Assembly (NCBI GenBank): GCA_037367405.1
Contig: JAZKJV010003371.1
Span: 186,001 to 250,000, forward strand
Reading direction: 5' to 3'
From: Ottelia alismoides
Taxonomy: Eukaryota > Streptophyta > Magnoliopsida > Alismatales > Hydrocharitaceae
DNA length: 64,000 nt
Shown here piece after piece: positions 35,394-47,056 of this stretch. The notes under the pieces are model-generated. The model saw only the letters and a program-made list of their open reading frames with translations. It had not been told where the DNA came from and did not search any database. The stretch's first letter is position 1. Every line of letters starts with the position of its first letter. A program made the translations under genes and the position numbers.

Positions 35394-36640
35394 GATACTT
35401 TTGAGGTAGCAGAGCCGGTTCTCGACCGCGAGACTGATTCTTGTGATGATGGTGGTACTGATGCCACCTTGGATGACACAGATCCCTCGGAGTCAGATTC
35501 TGACTGGGAAGATTGTGATGATTACATGCTAGACCTGACTTCCATTGAGCCTGCAGATAGGGAGGAGGTAGATGCCGTGCAGAGAAGAGACAGTCCAGCA
35601 GGGCAGCCTTCTCCAGTTTTTGAGAGTGACAGAGAGTTTCAGTTCTCCCATGCAGATTTGGCAGCGTTCACGCGGACTTTTCAGAGGCCAAATCCACCAG
35701 CACCCAGTTGTCCAGAGCTGAAGCCGCTTCCAACATCGCTGAAGTATAGGTTCCTTGCGGGTGATCATGAGATGTACCCAGTCATTATCTCCGTCGATCT
35801 GACTGGAGAGCAGGAATCCCGTTTGATGGGGGTTCTTAAAAAGAACCGCAAGGCGATAGGATGGAGCGTAGCAGATCTCTAGGGGATAAGTCCGACCCTG
35901 TGCTCCCACCATATCTATCTCGAGGATGAGGCGAAGCCGTCGCGTGAGTTCCAGCAGCGGCTGAGCCCGAATCTGAGAGAGGTTGTCATGAAGGAGATTT
36001 CGAAATGGTGGAGCGCCGATTTTATCTACCCCATCTTCGACTCCAAGTGGGTTAGCCCTTTGCATGTGGTGCCCAAGAAGACGGGCATCACTACAGTAGT
36101 CAGCGAGTCTAGAGAGGAGATTGCTACACGGGTACCCACTTCTTGGCGGGTCTGCGTTGATTATAGGAGACTCAACCAGGCCACTAAGAAGGATCATTTC
36201 CCCCTGCCCTTTATAGATCAGATCATTGAGAGACTGGCAGGGAAGAGCTACTATTGTTTTCTAGATGGGTACTCAGGCTACAACCAGGTGGCCATCTCTC
36301 CCGAGGACCAGGACAAGACCACCTTCACCTGTCCCTTCGGCACATACGCCTTCTGACGTATGCCATTTGGGCTATGCAATGCCCCTGTGACCTTTCAGAG
36401 ATGCATGCTGTCGATCTTTTCGGACATGGTAGGGGAGTGCTTGGAGGTCTTCATGGATGATTTCTCGGTTTACGGCGACGGATTCGACTCCTGTCTTGAC
36501 TGCCTAGACCGAGTACTTCAGCGATGTATAGAGGTTCACTTGGTGTTATCTTGGGAGAAGAGTCACTTCATGGTGACTCAAGGGACGGTGCTTGGCCATA
36601 TCATCTCCAACAAGGGCATGGAGGTTGATCCGGCCAAGGT
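35394..36640 (+). pseudogene. Element A reverse transcriptase
   Basis: A Gypsy RT in the same frame, preceded by an acidic linker (35469-35700). It has KWVSPLHVVPKKTG (about 36045-36086), WRVCVDYRRLNQATKKDHFP, then YCFLDGYSGYNQ. The catalytic box FMDDFSVYG has its two Asp codons at 36456-36461. The thumb region has VLGHIISNKGMEVDPAKV (about 36588-36641). The key catalytic residues are present, but stops at 35880 (TAG) and 36354 (TGA) split it. The RT-RH-INT order and sequence place it in Gypsy, Athila/Tat-like. Confidence 0.92.
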
Positions 36641-37260
36641 ATATGTCATTAGAAAACTCGCACCGCCGTCCAATTTGCGGCAGTTATGGTCTTTCCTGAG
36701 GCACGTCGGTTTCTACCGACGATTCATTCATGATTTCAGTAGGATTGCCCGGCCGTTGACTGACCTGCTGACGAAAGACACCGAGTTCCTTGTCGATGAC
36801 AAGTGTCTTTCGTCCTTTGAGACTTTCAAGAGATGTGTTGTTGAGGCTCCTATTCTTCAGCCGCCTGATTGGTCTCTCCCATTCGAGATCATGACGGATG
36901 CCTCCGATTTTGTCGTAGGGGGCGTGCTGGAATAGAGGAGGGATGGAGTCCCATTTGCTATTCACTATGCTAGCCGCACATTGGATTCCGCGCAGTGGAA
37001 CTACACAGTTACAGAGAAGGAGATGCTAGCCGTAGTATATACCCTAGATAAGTTCATATCATACATTATTGGATCTAGAGTGACCTTGTTTACTGATCAT
37101 ACTGCCATCAGGTACCTCATGGCAAAGAAGGATGCCAAGGCCAGACTGACTAGATGGATCCTTCTACTCCAGGAGTTCGACATCGAGATCAAGGATAAGT
37201 CTGGAGTCAAGAATGTGGTGGCGGATCATCTCTCCCGATTAGAGCATCTTGAGAATTCTG
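36641..37260 (+). pseudogene. Element A RNase H
   Basis: It follows RT through a connection with FLRHVGFYRRFIHDFSRIA (about 36695-36750). The RNase H fold starts at IMTDASDFVVGGVL (about 36888-36930) with the first catalytic Asp. After a TAG at 36933 come [28 protein letters not shown] (catalytic Glu) and [11 protein letters not shown] (catalytic Asp), then the usual end [15 protein letters not shown] (about 37195-37240). It would degrade the RNA strand of the hybrid during cDNA synthesis. Apart from the TAG the domain is uninterrupted. Confidence 0.9.
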
Positions 37261-38602
37261 AGCAGATTCACCCTATTTGTGAGACCTTCCCAGATGAGGC
37301 GATCCTTGCTGTCGCCTCTCTCCCGTGGTATGCCGATATTGTGAACTTTCTTGTTGCTAAGAAAGTTCCACAAGATTGGCCCACGCAGAGGCTTGAGAAC
37401 TTCCTCGCGAAGGCCAAGTCCTACCACTGGGAGGATCCCATCCTTTACCACGAAGGAGGGGATAGCGTCTGGCGTAGGTGCATTCCTCAGGAGGAGCACC
37501 ATAGCGTCCTCACTTACTGCCACAAGCTTGAGGCAGGAGGACATCACTCTGGGAGGAGAACGACACAGAAAGTGCTCCAATCCGGTCTGTGGTGGCCTAC
37601 CCTCTTCAAGGACTCTGATGAGTTCGTGAAGAGGTGTACTGACTGTCAGAGGATGGGCACTTGTGGACAGCGTGATATGATGCCGATGCAGCCCATTCAC
37701 TTCTGTGAGGTTTTTGACGCATGGGGCATCGATTTCATGGGTCCATTCCCTAAGAGTCAGGGATTTGAGTACATTCTGTTGGCTGTTGATTATGTGAGTC
37801 GTTGGGTTGAGGCTATCCCCGTCTGAACCGTTGATGCTAGGACAGTTTGCAGATTTTTGAGGAAGCACATCATTAGGTTCGGGGTACCTCGAGTGTTGAT
37901 TTCTGATGGGGGGTCTCATTTCATCAACGACCAGGTGAAGGCCCTTGCTAGCGAGTTCGGCATAGACCATCGAGTTGCCACTCCATACCATCCACAGACG
38001 AATGGTCTAGCCGAGGTGTCGAATAGGGAGATCAAGATTATTTTGCAGAAAGTCGTCTGCCCTGGCCGAAAGGATTGGTCACAGCTTTTGGACTCGGTCT
38101 TGTGGGCATATAGGACGTCTTTCAAGACACCATTGGGCACGTCTCCCTTTCGCCTCGTATATGGCAAGCCGTGCCATTTACCTGTTGAGCTGAGACACAT
38201 GTCACTTTGGGCAGTCACGGATATTTTTATGGATCCAGATAGTGTAGGAGACCAGAGGAGGGCAAGTTAGCGGCCTTGGAGGAGCTTAGAGATACCGCCT
38301 TCTCAAACAGCCTACAGTACAAGGAGAGAGTGAAGGAGTGGCATGATTCTCATATCAGCCACAAGCATTTTGAGCATGGACAGAGAGTATGGTTGTTTGA
38401 TGCTAGGCTTCATTTATTTCCAGGGAAGCTACAGAGCAAATGAAAGGGCCCATATCTATTGAGGAAGGTATACGACAACGATAGCATTGACATATCCGAG
38501 TTTTCTTCTGAGAGTACCTTTCGAATGAACGGCCAGTGGCTCATGCCATTTCTAGATCATGAGCCGCGGGTCGTTGATGTTGCCCCTATTTATTTTGCGT
38601 GA
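37261..38602 (+). pseudogene. Element A integrase
   Basis: A zinc-binding HHCC domain (GGHHSG near 37528, CTDCQRMG near 37635) is followed by the core: D in [10 protein letters not shown] (codon 37731), D in ISDGGSHF (codon 37905) and E in [10 protein letters not shown] (codon 38013), with 35 residues between the last two. A TGA at 37824 and a frame shift near 38255 break it. The C-terminal part continues in another frame with a further stop near 38440 and ends at TGA 38600. No GKGY or chromodomain-like end is visible, consistent with a non-chromoviral Gypsy. Confidence 0.9.
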
Positions 38603-40678
38603 GATGTGGTCTTTTGACTCACATCTATTGCATCTCACACCTGATTATCATTGTTCTCCCGACCTGTATAGATCCAGATGTCCATATCATTATATTCTTT
38701 AGTCCCACATCCCTTTCTTCATCTTCTGATTATGCTATACTTAGGGTGTACTTTACCCTAAGTATAGGGGGGATGTAGGACCTTTGGGTGTTTCTTTTGA
38801 TTCATCTTACCCCTGTTTTTGCTGCCTATACTTACGGACATTTTACCCTAAGTATAGGGGGTAGACCTTGTACATTCTCCACTCGGTTTTCCCTTTGTGT
38901 ATAGCCTGTTATACTTAGGATTATTTGATCCTAAGTATAGGGGGAAAAGCCGAGATCTTCTTGATTTTCTATTCATTCATTCGTCTTTGTATATAGCCTT
39001 CCTTTTCACTTCCCTATACATAGCACGAGTTATGTCTTCTTCATCGCTCTTGACTCTGAGGACATCGTTCGAGCTAAGTATAGGGGGTGTGTATATATTT
39101 CATATATACTTTAGCCATAACTCGTACTTTGTGTGAGTGTGTTAATAAATAAAAATGGCTAAAAACCCTAAAATTCACAAAAATTAAAAAATTTTCCTGT
39201 AAATAAACATTCTTTTATTTGCACATACATAGCTAGTGTACAAATTATTTTTGTAAAAATGTGTTCAAAAACTTTTTGTGTAAAGTTTGTGTAAGTATGT
39301 GCATAACAAAATTATGTATAGAGTACAAAATTTTTCCAAAATGTTTTGAAAATCAAAAGTTTGCAAAAATCTCGTGTAAATTTGTGTAAATATTTTGCAA
39401 AACTTGCATTCATGCATACATCCATGATTTCAAAACATTTTTCAAAAATTTTGCATTTGTGTAAATATTGTGTAAATAGCATCTTTGTATATATGTATAT
39501 AGTTTTTTCCGGATTATAGTTGACATTGAAACTAGCCTGGAATTAAATTGGGAAATGGAGCTTGATTAAGATCTTAATCCACCTAATTTCTAAGAGGAAC
39601 CTTATAGGGCTTAGGGTTAAGGCTTTTCAGGTCCATGGTGACTTAATTCTTTGAGTCCACTAGAGTATGATCACATGTCATCTCAATGAGCCTAAGTAGA
39701 GCACTTAACAACACACACATGACTCATATATACAATGGCTTTACTTGGACACCGCACTTTGCACCGAGCTCTCTACGGATGAGGTGGTGAGGAGGCAGTC
39801 TTCCTTGACTTGGGGTAGCATATGAGGGTAGTACTTCAAGGCGGAACCTCTCTTCTTCTTTTAGTGAAGGAAGTGTGTCTCAACTTGGTCTGGTTGCCAT
39901 GAGCTCTAACGACGGGAGTTGTGGGTTGCAATAATGCTTAAAAAGAGGGATAGTCTACTGGCTCAAGAGGAAAAACTCCTTTTATATATGCTGCACATGT
40001 ATATGTTGTATAGATGCACTTGAAAAAATGCAAAAAGAAAATAACTCCAAAAAAAGTGGTGGTTCTGATAGAAAATGATAATCCCACAGGAGTATGTATA
40101 TAGTGAAAATAAGCAAAGCTTGAGATTCATGTCCCACCTTATGTAGCTTACAGCAGGGAGACTTGGCTACACTGGTTGAGCTTCCAAGGATACATGGCTA
40201 CACTGGCCATGGGCAATTCTTTTCTTCCCCCTCTTCTTGAGCTGGTTGAACATGAACTTAGAAGGGAATACCCCGCTCCTCGAGGAAAGAGTGGCCAGAG
40301 TGAGGTCATAGAGTTACCTTGTTGGGGAGGGTTGTCAAGTTGTCACTTCTGAGGTGGAGAGCTTACACTTCACATTCACAGTACAAGGAAAGATTCACGG
40401 TCTTCAGGGTTTGTGTATGGTGACTTGTTCTGATCTGGATTGTTGAGGAGTCCTGGTTATAGATTAGTGGAACTTAGAGGCTGTTGAGTTTTAAACTTAA
40501 GTCCAAATAAGGTTCCGACACATTAATAATCCAAAGATCTGATCGAGCTCCATATCTCAATTTAATGAAGGCAAGTTTAATAATCAACCCTGATCCATGT
40601 ACATTCTCCTCTTTATCTTTTTCTTTCTCTTTTTCACTTCTTTTTCAAATAAGTGTTTGCTAAGGGACTAGCAAAGTT
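38603..40678 (+). other. Element A 3' untranslated region
   Basis: About 2 kb between integrase and PPT with no envelope-like frame. The first 0.5 kb carries the hairpin/PPT-like array (entered separately). 39150-39480 is A/T-rich with TTTGTGTAAA-type repeats. 39500-40670 is unique-looking sequence with only short frames, comparable in position to 53270-54530 of B. Some Athila elements have an env-like gene here; I see none. Confidence 0.7.
38736..39087 (+). repeat. Array of four PPT-like units, three with tight hairpins, in the A 3' UTR
   Basis: Unit 1 (38736-38772): 12-bp perfect arms TATACTTAGGGT/ACCCTAAGTATA with a 7-base loop, followed by six G. Unit 2 (38826-38861): arms CTATACTTACGG/CCCTAAGTATAG with one mismatch, then G5. 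Unit 3 (38910-38944): perfect 12-bp arms TATACTTAGGAT/ATCCTAAGTATA, loop of 6, then G5. Unit 4 (about 39073-39087): CTAAGTATAGGGGG with a weak distant left arm near 39022. Each ends in AAGTATAGGGGG, the same sequence as the true PPT at 40679-40690. Confidence 0.85.
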
Positions 40679-40690
40679 AAGTATAGGGGG
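40679..40690 (+). other. Polypurine tract of element A
   Basis: AAGTATAGGGGG lies immediately 5' of the 3' LTR (TGATGAATACC at 40691). This is the expected plus-strand primer site. Confidence 0.85.
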
Positions 40691-43600
40691 TGATGAATAC
40701 CCATTCATCACTCTTTATTCTTATATTTTAGCTACAAAAACCTTTGCAAATGCATGTAGATATTTGTAAATACAAATAATTACCAAAAAGCATGCATTGT
40801 ATAAAATATAATAATTAGCATGTTTTTGTGCAAAAATAAAAGAATAAAGAAATAAAAGAAAAAGAGGGAAATATTTAGAATAAATATTGAGCAACCTAAT
40901 CCCAAGGGAGGGCTTAGCATGGGCCTGATCGCATAAAAGCCCAAGTAGAGAGAGATAAGGAAGCTCATGTGTGTACATAAGACCACACATATATTTATTT
41001 TACCTTGTAAATAAATAAATCAAAATCCCATAACACTTGTATATATTCTATATTTCATGGTGTAAATAAATAAAATAAAAACTATAAAAACAAAAATTAA
41101 CTAAAAAGAACAAAAATAAAAAGCAAAAGAAACATTGTATATATACCATGTATATAAATGTATATACCTATTTATTTTACCCTTGTAAATAAAAAATAAA
41201 AATAAAATAAAATACCTTTTTATTCCTAATTTTATGCTATAAATAAATAAAATATAAAATGGGAATAAAAATGTACAAAAATAATTAATTAAAAATCAAA
41301 AATTAAAAATCAATATTGTATATATACCTATATATAGCACTATATTGTAAATACCTAATTCATATTTCAAAAAAATAATTAAAAATAACAAAAAAATAGT
41401 TTAAAATAAAATAAACATTTTTCATGTTTTAAGTTTTTCTTAATTCGGCCATTTACTATTTTTAAATAAATAATTGGTATTTGGTGGGCTTTGATTGGTC
41501 CACGGTGGATGTTGACCCCCGGTCAACTCCCCCCCCCAGGACCACCAGAGCCGAGTTTGTTGCGCCCGACTTGTTTTCTCTGAATTCTTCCTGTCGACCC
41601 GATCGCCAAATCGCTAAACCTCGAGCTACGATCATTCCTCCTGCATCCGAGATCCATGCCATCATATCCACATTGGGATCCGCACTCCGCGGAACCCTGC
41701 CCGACCTTCTCTTCTCGGACATGCACTCGTATAAAGCATCAGCTCCGGCCGCAATTTGAGGTATCTTTGGCTCAGCTCATTCCACCCTAGGACCTCCATA
41801 GCCACCGCCTGAGTGACAGCTCGCGATTGGCTGTGTTGCAGCGAGGAGGGAGCGACCGGACCACTGATCCGGCGACTTTGCGCCGCCGTGCACCGCCGAG
41901 ACGTGGTGCTCGAGCCTCGGGCATCGACGGCCCTCGAGGCTAGGACCTAGAGCTTCACCGGCTCATTCCCAGTCGACCTCGTCCATCAGGTACCCCTCGT
42001 TCTTTCTTTCCTTAGCTAATTTTGATTTTCGCCCAAATCGACCCCTCGCCAACGACCTTCGATTCCGACCACCCTCGTCCACGTTTCGATCATCGGATTC
42101 GACCACCATCTTCGCGCTTCTCTCACGCACCTTCTACACCCAACCATCCAACCCAGTTCGCACAGGAACTGGGATTGGGGCTCCATCGTCGTCGCTTCGC
42201 CAGAGCCCCCTCATCTCGACGCACCGATCATCTACACCACCGCTAACCGGGTCCAGGCACTTTGCCCTCGACCCCGGAATTTGTTGCTTTGCTTTGCAGG
42301 TCAAGGCTAGCCCATCTGAGGGCTCGACGTTCTGGAGCAGCAGCTCCACCTCCGCCAGTGTCTCCTGAGCTCCCCGGAGCTCCGTTGCACCATCGGAGGG
42401 GCTCTCCAGACGCGGGAGGCCCAGGCATTCCTTCTCTGATCACTAGTAGCCCGCGAGGAGGATCACCGTGCGTGCACCGGGCTAGCGAAGTTCGCTGGCC
42501 ACTTGTTCTTCGTGCATCCTCCAGAGTCGTCCGATCTTCCTCCTGCTCCAGTCGCACTCTTAGCTGTCCATCTGAGGAGCTCTCCACCGTCCGATCTCTG
42601 GGAGGACTGATCTGGACCCTCCATCCACAAGGGTTAGCCACGACGTACCGCAGCCATCGATCATACACGTGGCTAGCTCTCCTCCATCAGATCAGAGCAG
42701 GAGACCCTTCGTGCAGCCACAACGATTCACAGCCGTCAGATCCTCCACGTGGGGGTCCTCAGCCGTCTGATCCAAGCGGAGTCTCTTTGTTGTGCGCCGC
42801 GCCCCCTCAACCGTTCGATTCGCTATGTGGCGCGCATCCAGCCCTCGACATATAATAAGGGGTATTTGCTCTTAGGCCCCTTTAGTTTTTGCATTTAATA
42901 TTTAGTCATGTAAATATGTTTTGTAGTTCTTTTATTTTGGACATATTGCATAGAGGACCCTGCCGTTTGTCTGATTTGCATTTTTACCCCTGTAAATGAT
43001 GGACATGTGCGTCGACACGTGAGTTTTTGGTGAAATTGCATGATTTGCCCTGTGTTTTTCGTGTGTTATTGTCTGCATCTTTTAAAATAGGAATGACAAA
43101 TATGCCCTTCCAGGCCTGAGTCACGTGTATCGTGCGTTGGCCGCGGGGAATTTTACACTTTGGACCCCTGGGTTTCCTTGCGTGTTATCAAAAGGCCCCA
43201 GAACTTTATTTTAATTGCATATAGGTCTCTATGCACTGTGCCTTGTTGTTAGATTTAAATAAAATAGCAAAACTACTCCAAATTTGATGAAAATTGGACA
43301 CATGGCTCCTTCCATGGTGTAAAATTTTCTCTAAATTTTGGAGACATTTTTTACTCTTTTTAGTACTTTCAATAATTCAAAAACACGCATTTTTCTTACT
43401 GTCCAGTTCTAAAAATCACAAAAAAATATTAAAACAACTTTAAAAATTACAAAAAAAAATAGATATTGTTTGTCTTGCTGTGTTTGATTTTCTGACCAAG
43501 TTTGGTCACTTTTAGCTTTATAAAAATTATAAAAATTGAAAAAAATTGAAAACCCCATAAAAATTCTAGTAAATAATTGAAAAATCCAAAAATAATAAAT

Positions 43601-44202
43601 CCAGTGCCTGATTTTTCCTTGTTATCCATACTTTACAGGAAAATTACCTTCAGGTTTTATTAGGGCCATTTTGCATTTTAATTTGGCCCTTGAAACCTGA
43701 CTGGACAGTATCCTTGATTTTCAGCCATGTTTTATTTTTATAAAATTCCATAAAAATCATAAAAACCCCAAAAATTAACCAAAAACATAGAAAAATATAA
43801 AAAACATAAAAACATTTTTGTTTGAATTTCTGGGTGAATTTTGAGTAGTTAAATAATTATGTGAAGTTGCTTGTTTTATTATTTCCTTATTTTGTTAATT
43901 GATTTAAAAATACAAAAAATTATAAAAATTCTAAAAATCCACCAAAAATCATTTTCTTTTGTTTTTCTTTATTTCTGACTACTTCGTAGGCCGCGAGGCC
44001 ATCACGTGCTCCTTGAGTTCGACCCTGGTCGCTATACTAGGTTAATCTAATAGCGAGATCGCTATCTTGAGTTTTCCCGTGTTTTGATTTTTATTTGGTG
44101 GTCTGATCTTTTTCTCGTTGAGCCACCCGAGCAACTGAGGTCGCAACGACCGCTTCTTGATATATCCTACCTCGGTTGCTTTGTCGGGTTTTGAGCTCAT
44201 CA
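40691..44202 (+). mobile_element. Gypsy element A, 3' LTR (3512 bp)
   Basis: Near-identical partner of 26804-30322 with the same TGATGAATACC start and CTCATCA end. Differences are scattered substitutions and short homopolymer indels (for example the poly-C run is shorter, near 41529). The TATA-like site recurs at 41730. The five bases after it (GTTCA) do not match the five before the 5' LTR (ATCAT), so there is no target-site duplication. Confidence 0.93.
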
Positions 44203-45123
44203 GTTCAACTTAGTCAAAATATTTAACTCATTTCTTCACGGCTTATAGAATTTTATGCAGGTGCGGTTTTGCTAGTTTGCATTCATTTAGAATAACTTTT
44301 AGATTCTTGTATTTCATCTTACATGGAGATTGCGGGGAATCACTGTAAGTCTTCTATCTGAGCATACATCATTGTTTAACGTGCATCGACTTTTCCCGAA
44401 TTTCTCCCTCATGTTTTGTCACATAATTTTAAAGGAAATTGGGACTGGACGGTAGACATGTATTTGTACTCAGCTAATTTTTCAACGATCTTCTAATTAA
44501 AATTGAGACTGCTAAACAAGGCTAACTTTAAATAACACATAAAATGAAGAATTTCTGCGGAAGAGCAACCCTAACCTTAAATTTATTTATATGTCTGAGT
44601 GCGCGAGAGACGACACTGAAGGCTAGAGCCCAGCTATGGAATCTTCGTTCGGACTACGGATTCTATAAAAACGATTAGCTACTTCTCAGTGAAGAAATAC
44701 GGGTAGCTGGTATATGGTCCAGATTTCTTAGCAGAGTGGGTTGTTTATAGAACACTGTGTAAGGCTCCGTCCTTAAGCAACGAGTAACCGTTTTGCGGTC
44801 CGTACTTACACCCATATTGGTTGAAAGTGGGTGCAACTAGTCGTAGGAATTCGAGCCAGTCTTTAAGAAAATTTCCGGCACCTAACATTTCACTAATTAT
44901 TTTCCAAGATTGACTTATCACCAACTAAAATTGAAAAGGTAATTGCCGAACTCTTGCAGCTTCATTGTGTGTGTTGGTGAAACTGGGGTTTGTATTGCGT
45001 TTGCTTGGTGTGCGTAATCGAATTCAAAGATCAAAAACCACACACTTGTGCCATTACTTTCCTTGATTTAATTTTTTTTGTTTCTTCATGTGAGTATCCT
45101 GTGCACTTGCACCGAGATCAACC
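44203..45123 (+). other. Element C-type leader, continued after A
   Basis: Aligns with the B leader from about 51815 onward (GGTGCGGTTTT, CATTCATTT) and shares later modules with A: GAGCAACCC, GCGCGAGAGA, GTTGGTGAAACTGGGGTTTG. A block at about 44670-44880 (TTAGCAGAG to CAGTCTTTAAG) reappears in B's 3' UTR near 53050-53270. No gene. Confidence 0.65.
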
Positions 45124-46550
45124 ATGTTGGTTAATCATCAATCCCCTTTGACAAAGACGGGACAAAGTCCGAGTACCCATCTTATCTATACTATGAAAAT
45201 GAATTTTTCTCGGTCAAACCCAAATCATCTACACCCTCTTCTGTCAAGAATCCTCCAACTTTTGAGGGAGACTTTCACTCTCGGATGAATCCAACCCCCT
45301 CGATGAATTCCAAGCCATTCTACTCGAATCATCTGATCAAAGTCATCACATCATCATATTTTTCATCTCCACCACTTGTGACCACACATGATCAACTGCC
45401 ATCCTGGACTGAAACATATTATTACCGATTTCTCGCTGAAAATAATGAACTATTTAAAGATCAAATCACTTTTGAGACTCATGACTGGTCGAGAAACCAA
45501 ACCCAACCGCCTTCATTTTTTCCTCACAATCTTGCTGGGACAAGGTACACAATTCACAGAAATACATCCGGACTAGACCTTAGGGAATAATATGAGGGCC
45601 TATTTAAACCACAAGGAGAAGTCCACACCTAATAATCAACCATATTGGATTAACCCTAAGGATCAAAGCTCTATTGACCAACCAGAATACAACTCTTTCG
45701 GAAAACCCGCATATACAGAGGACCAAACTGATGATATCGACACATATGAACCATGTATGACTCCATTATTTGGGGATACGATCAATCATGACCATGGAAG
45801 TAGACTCTACTTAACCCAGCATTGCATGCCTGAGTCACATAATGCTGAGTATGAGACCTACAGATTCCAACAAAATCCTCCCACTGAGAGGACTCCTTCC
45901 AAAATTTTTGAGGAGAAATTTTCAGAAAACAACAATCATATGTTGTATATTCCAAGAAAATCTTCTCCCAGTTCATATAGGAAAATAGAAGATGAAATTA
46001 TTCGATCTCAAATTAAAAAACGAGAACCCACACAGACTGCTCCAATGATTGATCATGAAACGTTTTTGGAGGATGACATTTCGAGTATTAATAAGAGGTA
46101 TGAACTAATGGAGGATAAATTTAGAAACTTCACTGACCAACTAATTCATTTTATGGTAGCTTAGTGGAAGATGAAAAGATTGGATCTTCTGTTGAGAACC
46201 CCGATGATATTCAGAAACACATAGACTATATTCACATTAGGGACGAATCTGAGAGCGACACTTCTGCATATTACTCTCCTAGAGATGACTCTGATTCTGA
46301 CTCAACATATCTAGGCTCCTCCTCATCTGTGGAAACAACTCATCTACATACAACACCGAAACATCAAAAAATCGAAATATTAAAAAACACTCAAAAATTA
46401 AAAAAACTAGAAAAAATCATAAAAATTGAAAGTGAGGAAGATTTGAAGAATTTGCATCCTGCTCTAAGGGAAGCACTAGAGAAAAGATTGATTTTAGAAC
46501 TTCCCTTGATACAGGCCATTGAACACTTGTCCACCTTAAAGAATTTGTAA
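45124..46550 (+). CDS. Gag-like region of a non-autonomous Gypsy, unknown domains, probably broken
   Basis: It sits where gag belongs. An ATG at 45124 opens a short frame; a second frame from about 45135 runs through the ATG at 45285 to 45590. The next runs 45592-46164 and the last about 46164-46550 (its upstream limit is a GTG, so it has no true start of its own). Together about 450 residues, acidic and Ser/Asn-rich, with an Asp/Ser run (DESESD to DSDSDS, about 46240-46305) and a Lys-rich segment (46360-46430). I recognise no capsid core or zinc knuckle. Either one gag-like protein split by indels, or several small overlapping proteins; the first is more likely. Confidence 0.5.
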
Positions 46551-46669
46551 TGAGCAAATTAATGATGAAAAAGTCGAGCAGGATGAGAATAAAGACTGAA
46601 AGATATATCTTGTCAATGGCCAACTCCTTGGTGTTGAGGAGAAAAACCAAGAGCCGCAAAGAGAAGAAG

Positions 46670-47056
46670 TTACCCAGATTTGACTGTGGAAATCAAAGAC
46701 ACAACATTTACCCATGCTAAAATCTATGACCACTCACCAATCAATATCCTCCCAACCTCTGTATTTGACAACTCAAACTCGGACCTATCAGGAAGATACG
46801 AGAGATCGTTCAACTGGCTGATCGATAAATAAAGCGACCGAGAGGAACCATTTCGATCATCGTTACATTCCAAGGTGCTCCTCTCAAAGTAGGTTTCACG
46901 GTCATTGATATTGAGCATCAAGGAGAATTCACCCAATCTCCAATCATTCTCGGAAAGACATTCTTGGCATTGGCTAAGGCAATTATTGACTGCGAGACTC
47001 GAGAAATCAATTTTACAGCATTGGGAGCACTTCGATCTCCCCCAGTCTTTGAGTAA
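46670..47056 (+). pseudogene. Aspartic-protease remnant of the same element
   Basis: The first half (about 46680-46830) has EIKDTTFTHAKIYDHSPINI, then LPTSVFD, aligned with the A protease N-terminal half. The catalytic Asp is present, but the following Ser-Gly is replaced by His-Ser. After a stop the frame changes and 46829-47056 gives KRPRGTI, QGAPLKVGFTVIDIE, then IILGKTFLALAKAIIDCE, the C-terminal half. This matches A at 34947-35111 block for block. The lost D-[ST]-G motif and the frameshift make an active protease unlikely. No RT, RNase H or integrase follows. Confidence 0.72.

Noticed and set aside
32898..37826. Stop-codon readthrough of the TAG codons in A as a real expression strategy
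   Set aside because: Sixteen stops of two kinds through every domain cannot be bypassed plausibly; decay is the simpler explanation.
38603..40690. Possible envelope-like gene of an Athila element
   Set aside because: The longest frame is about 80 codons (38897-39136) and overlaps the hairpin array; no signal peptide or transmembrane pattern of an envelope protein is present.
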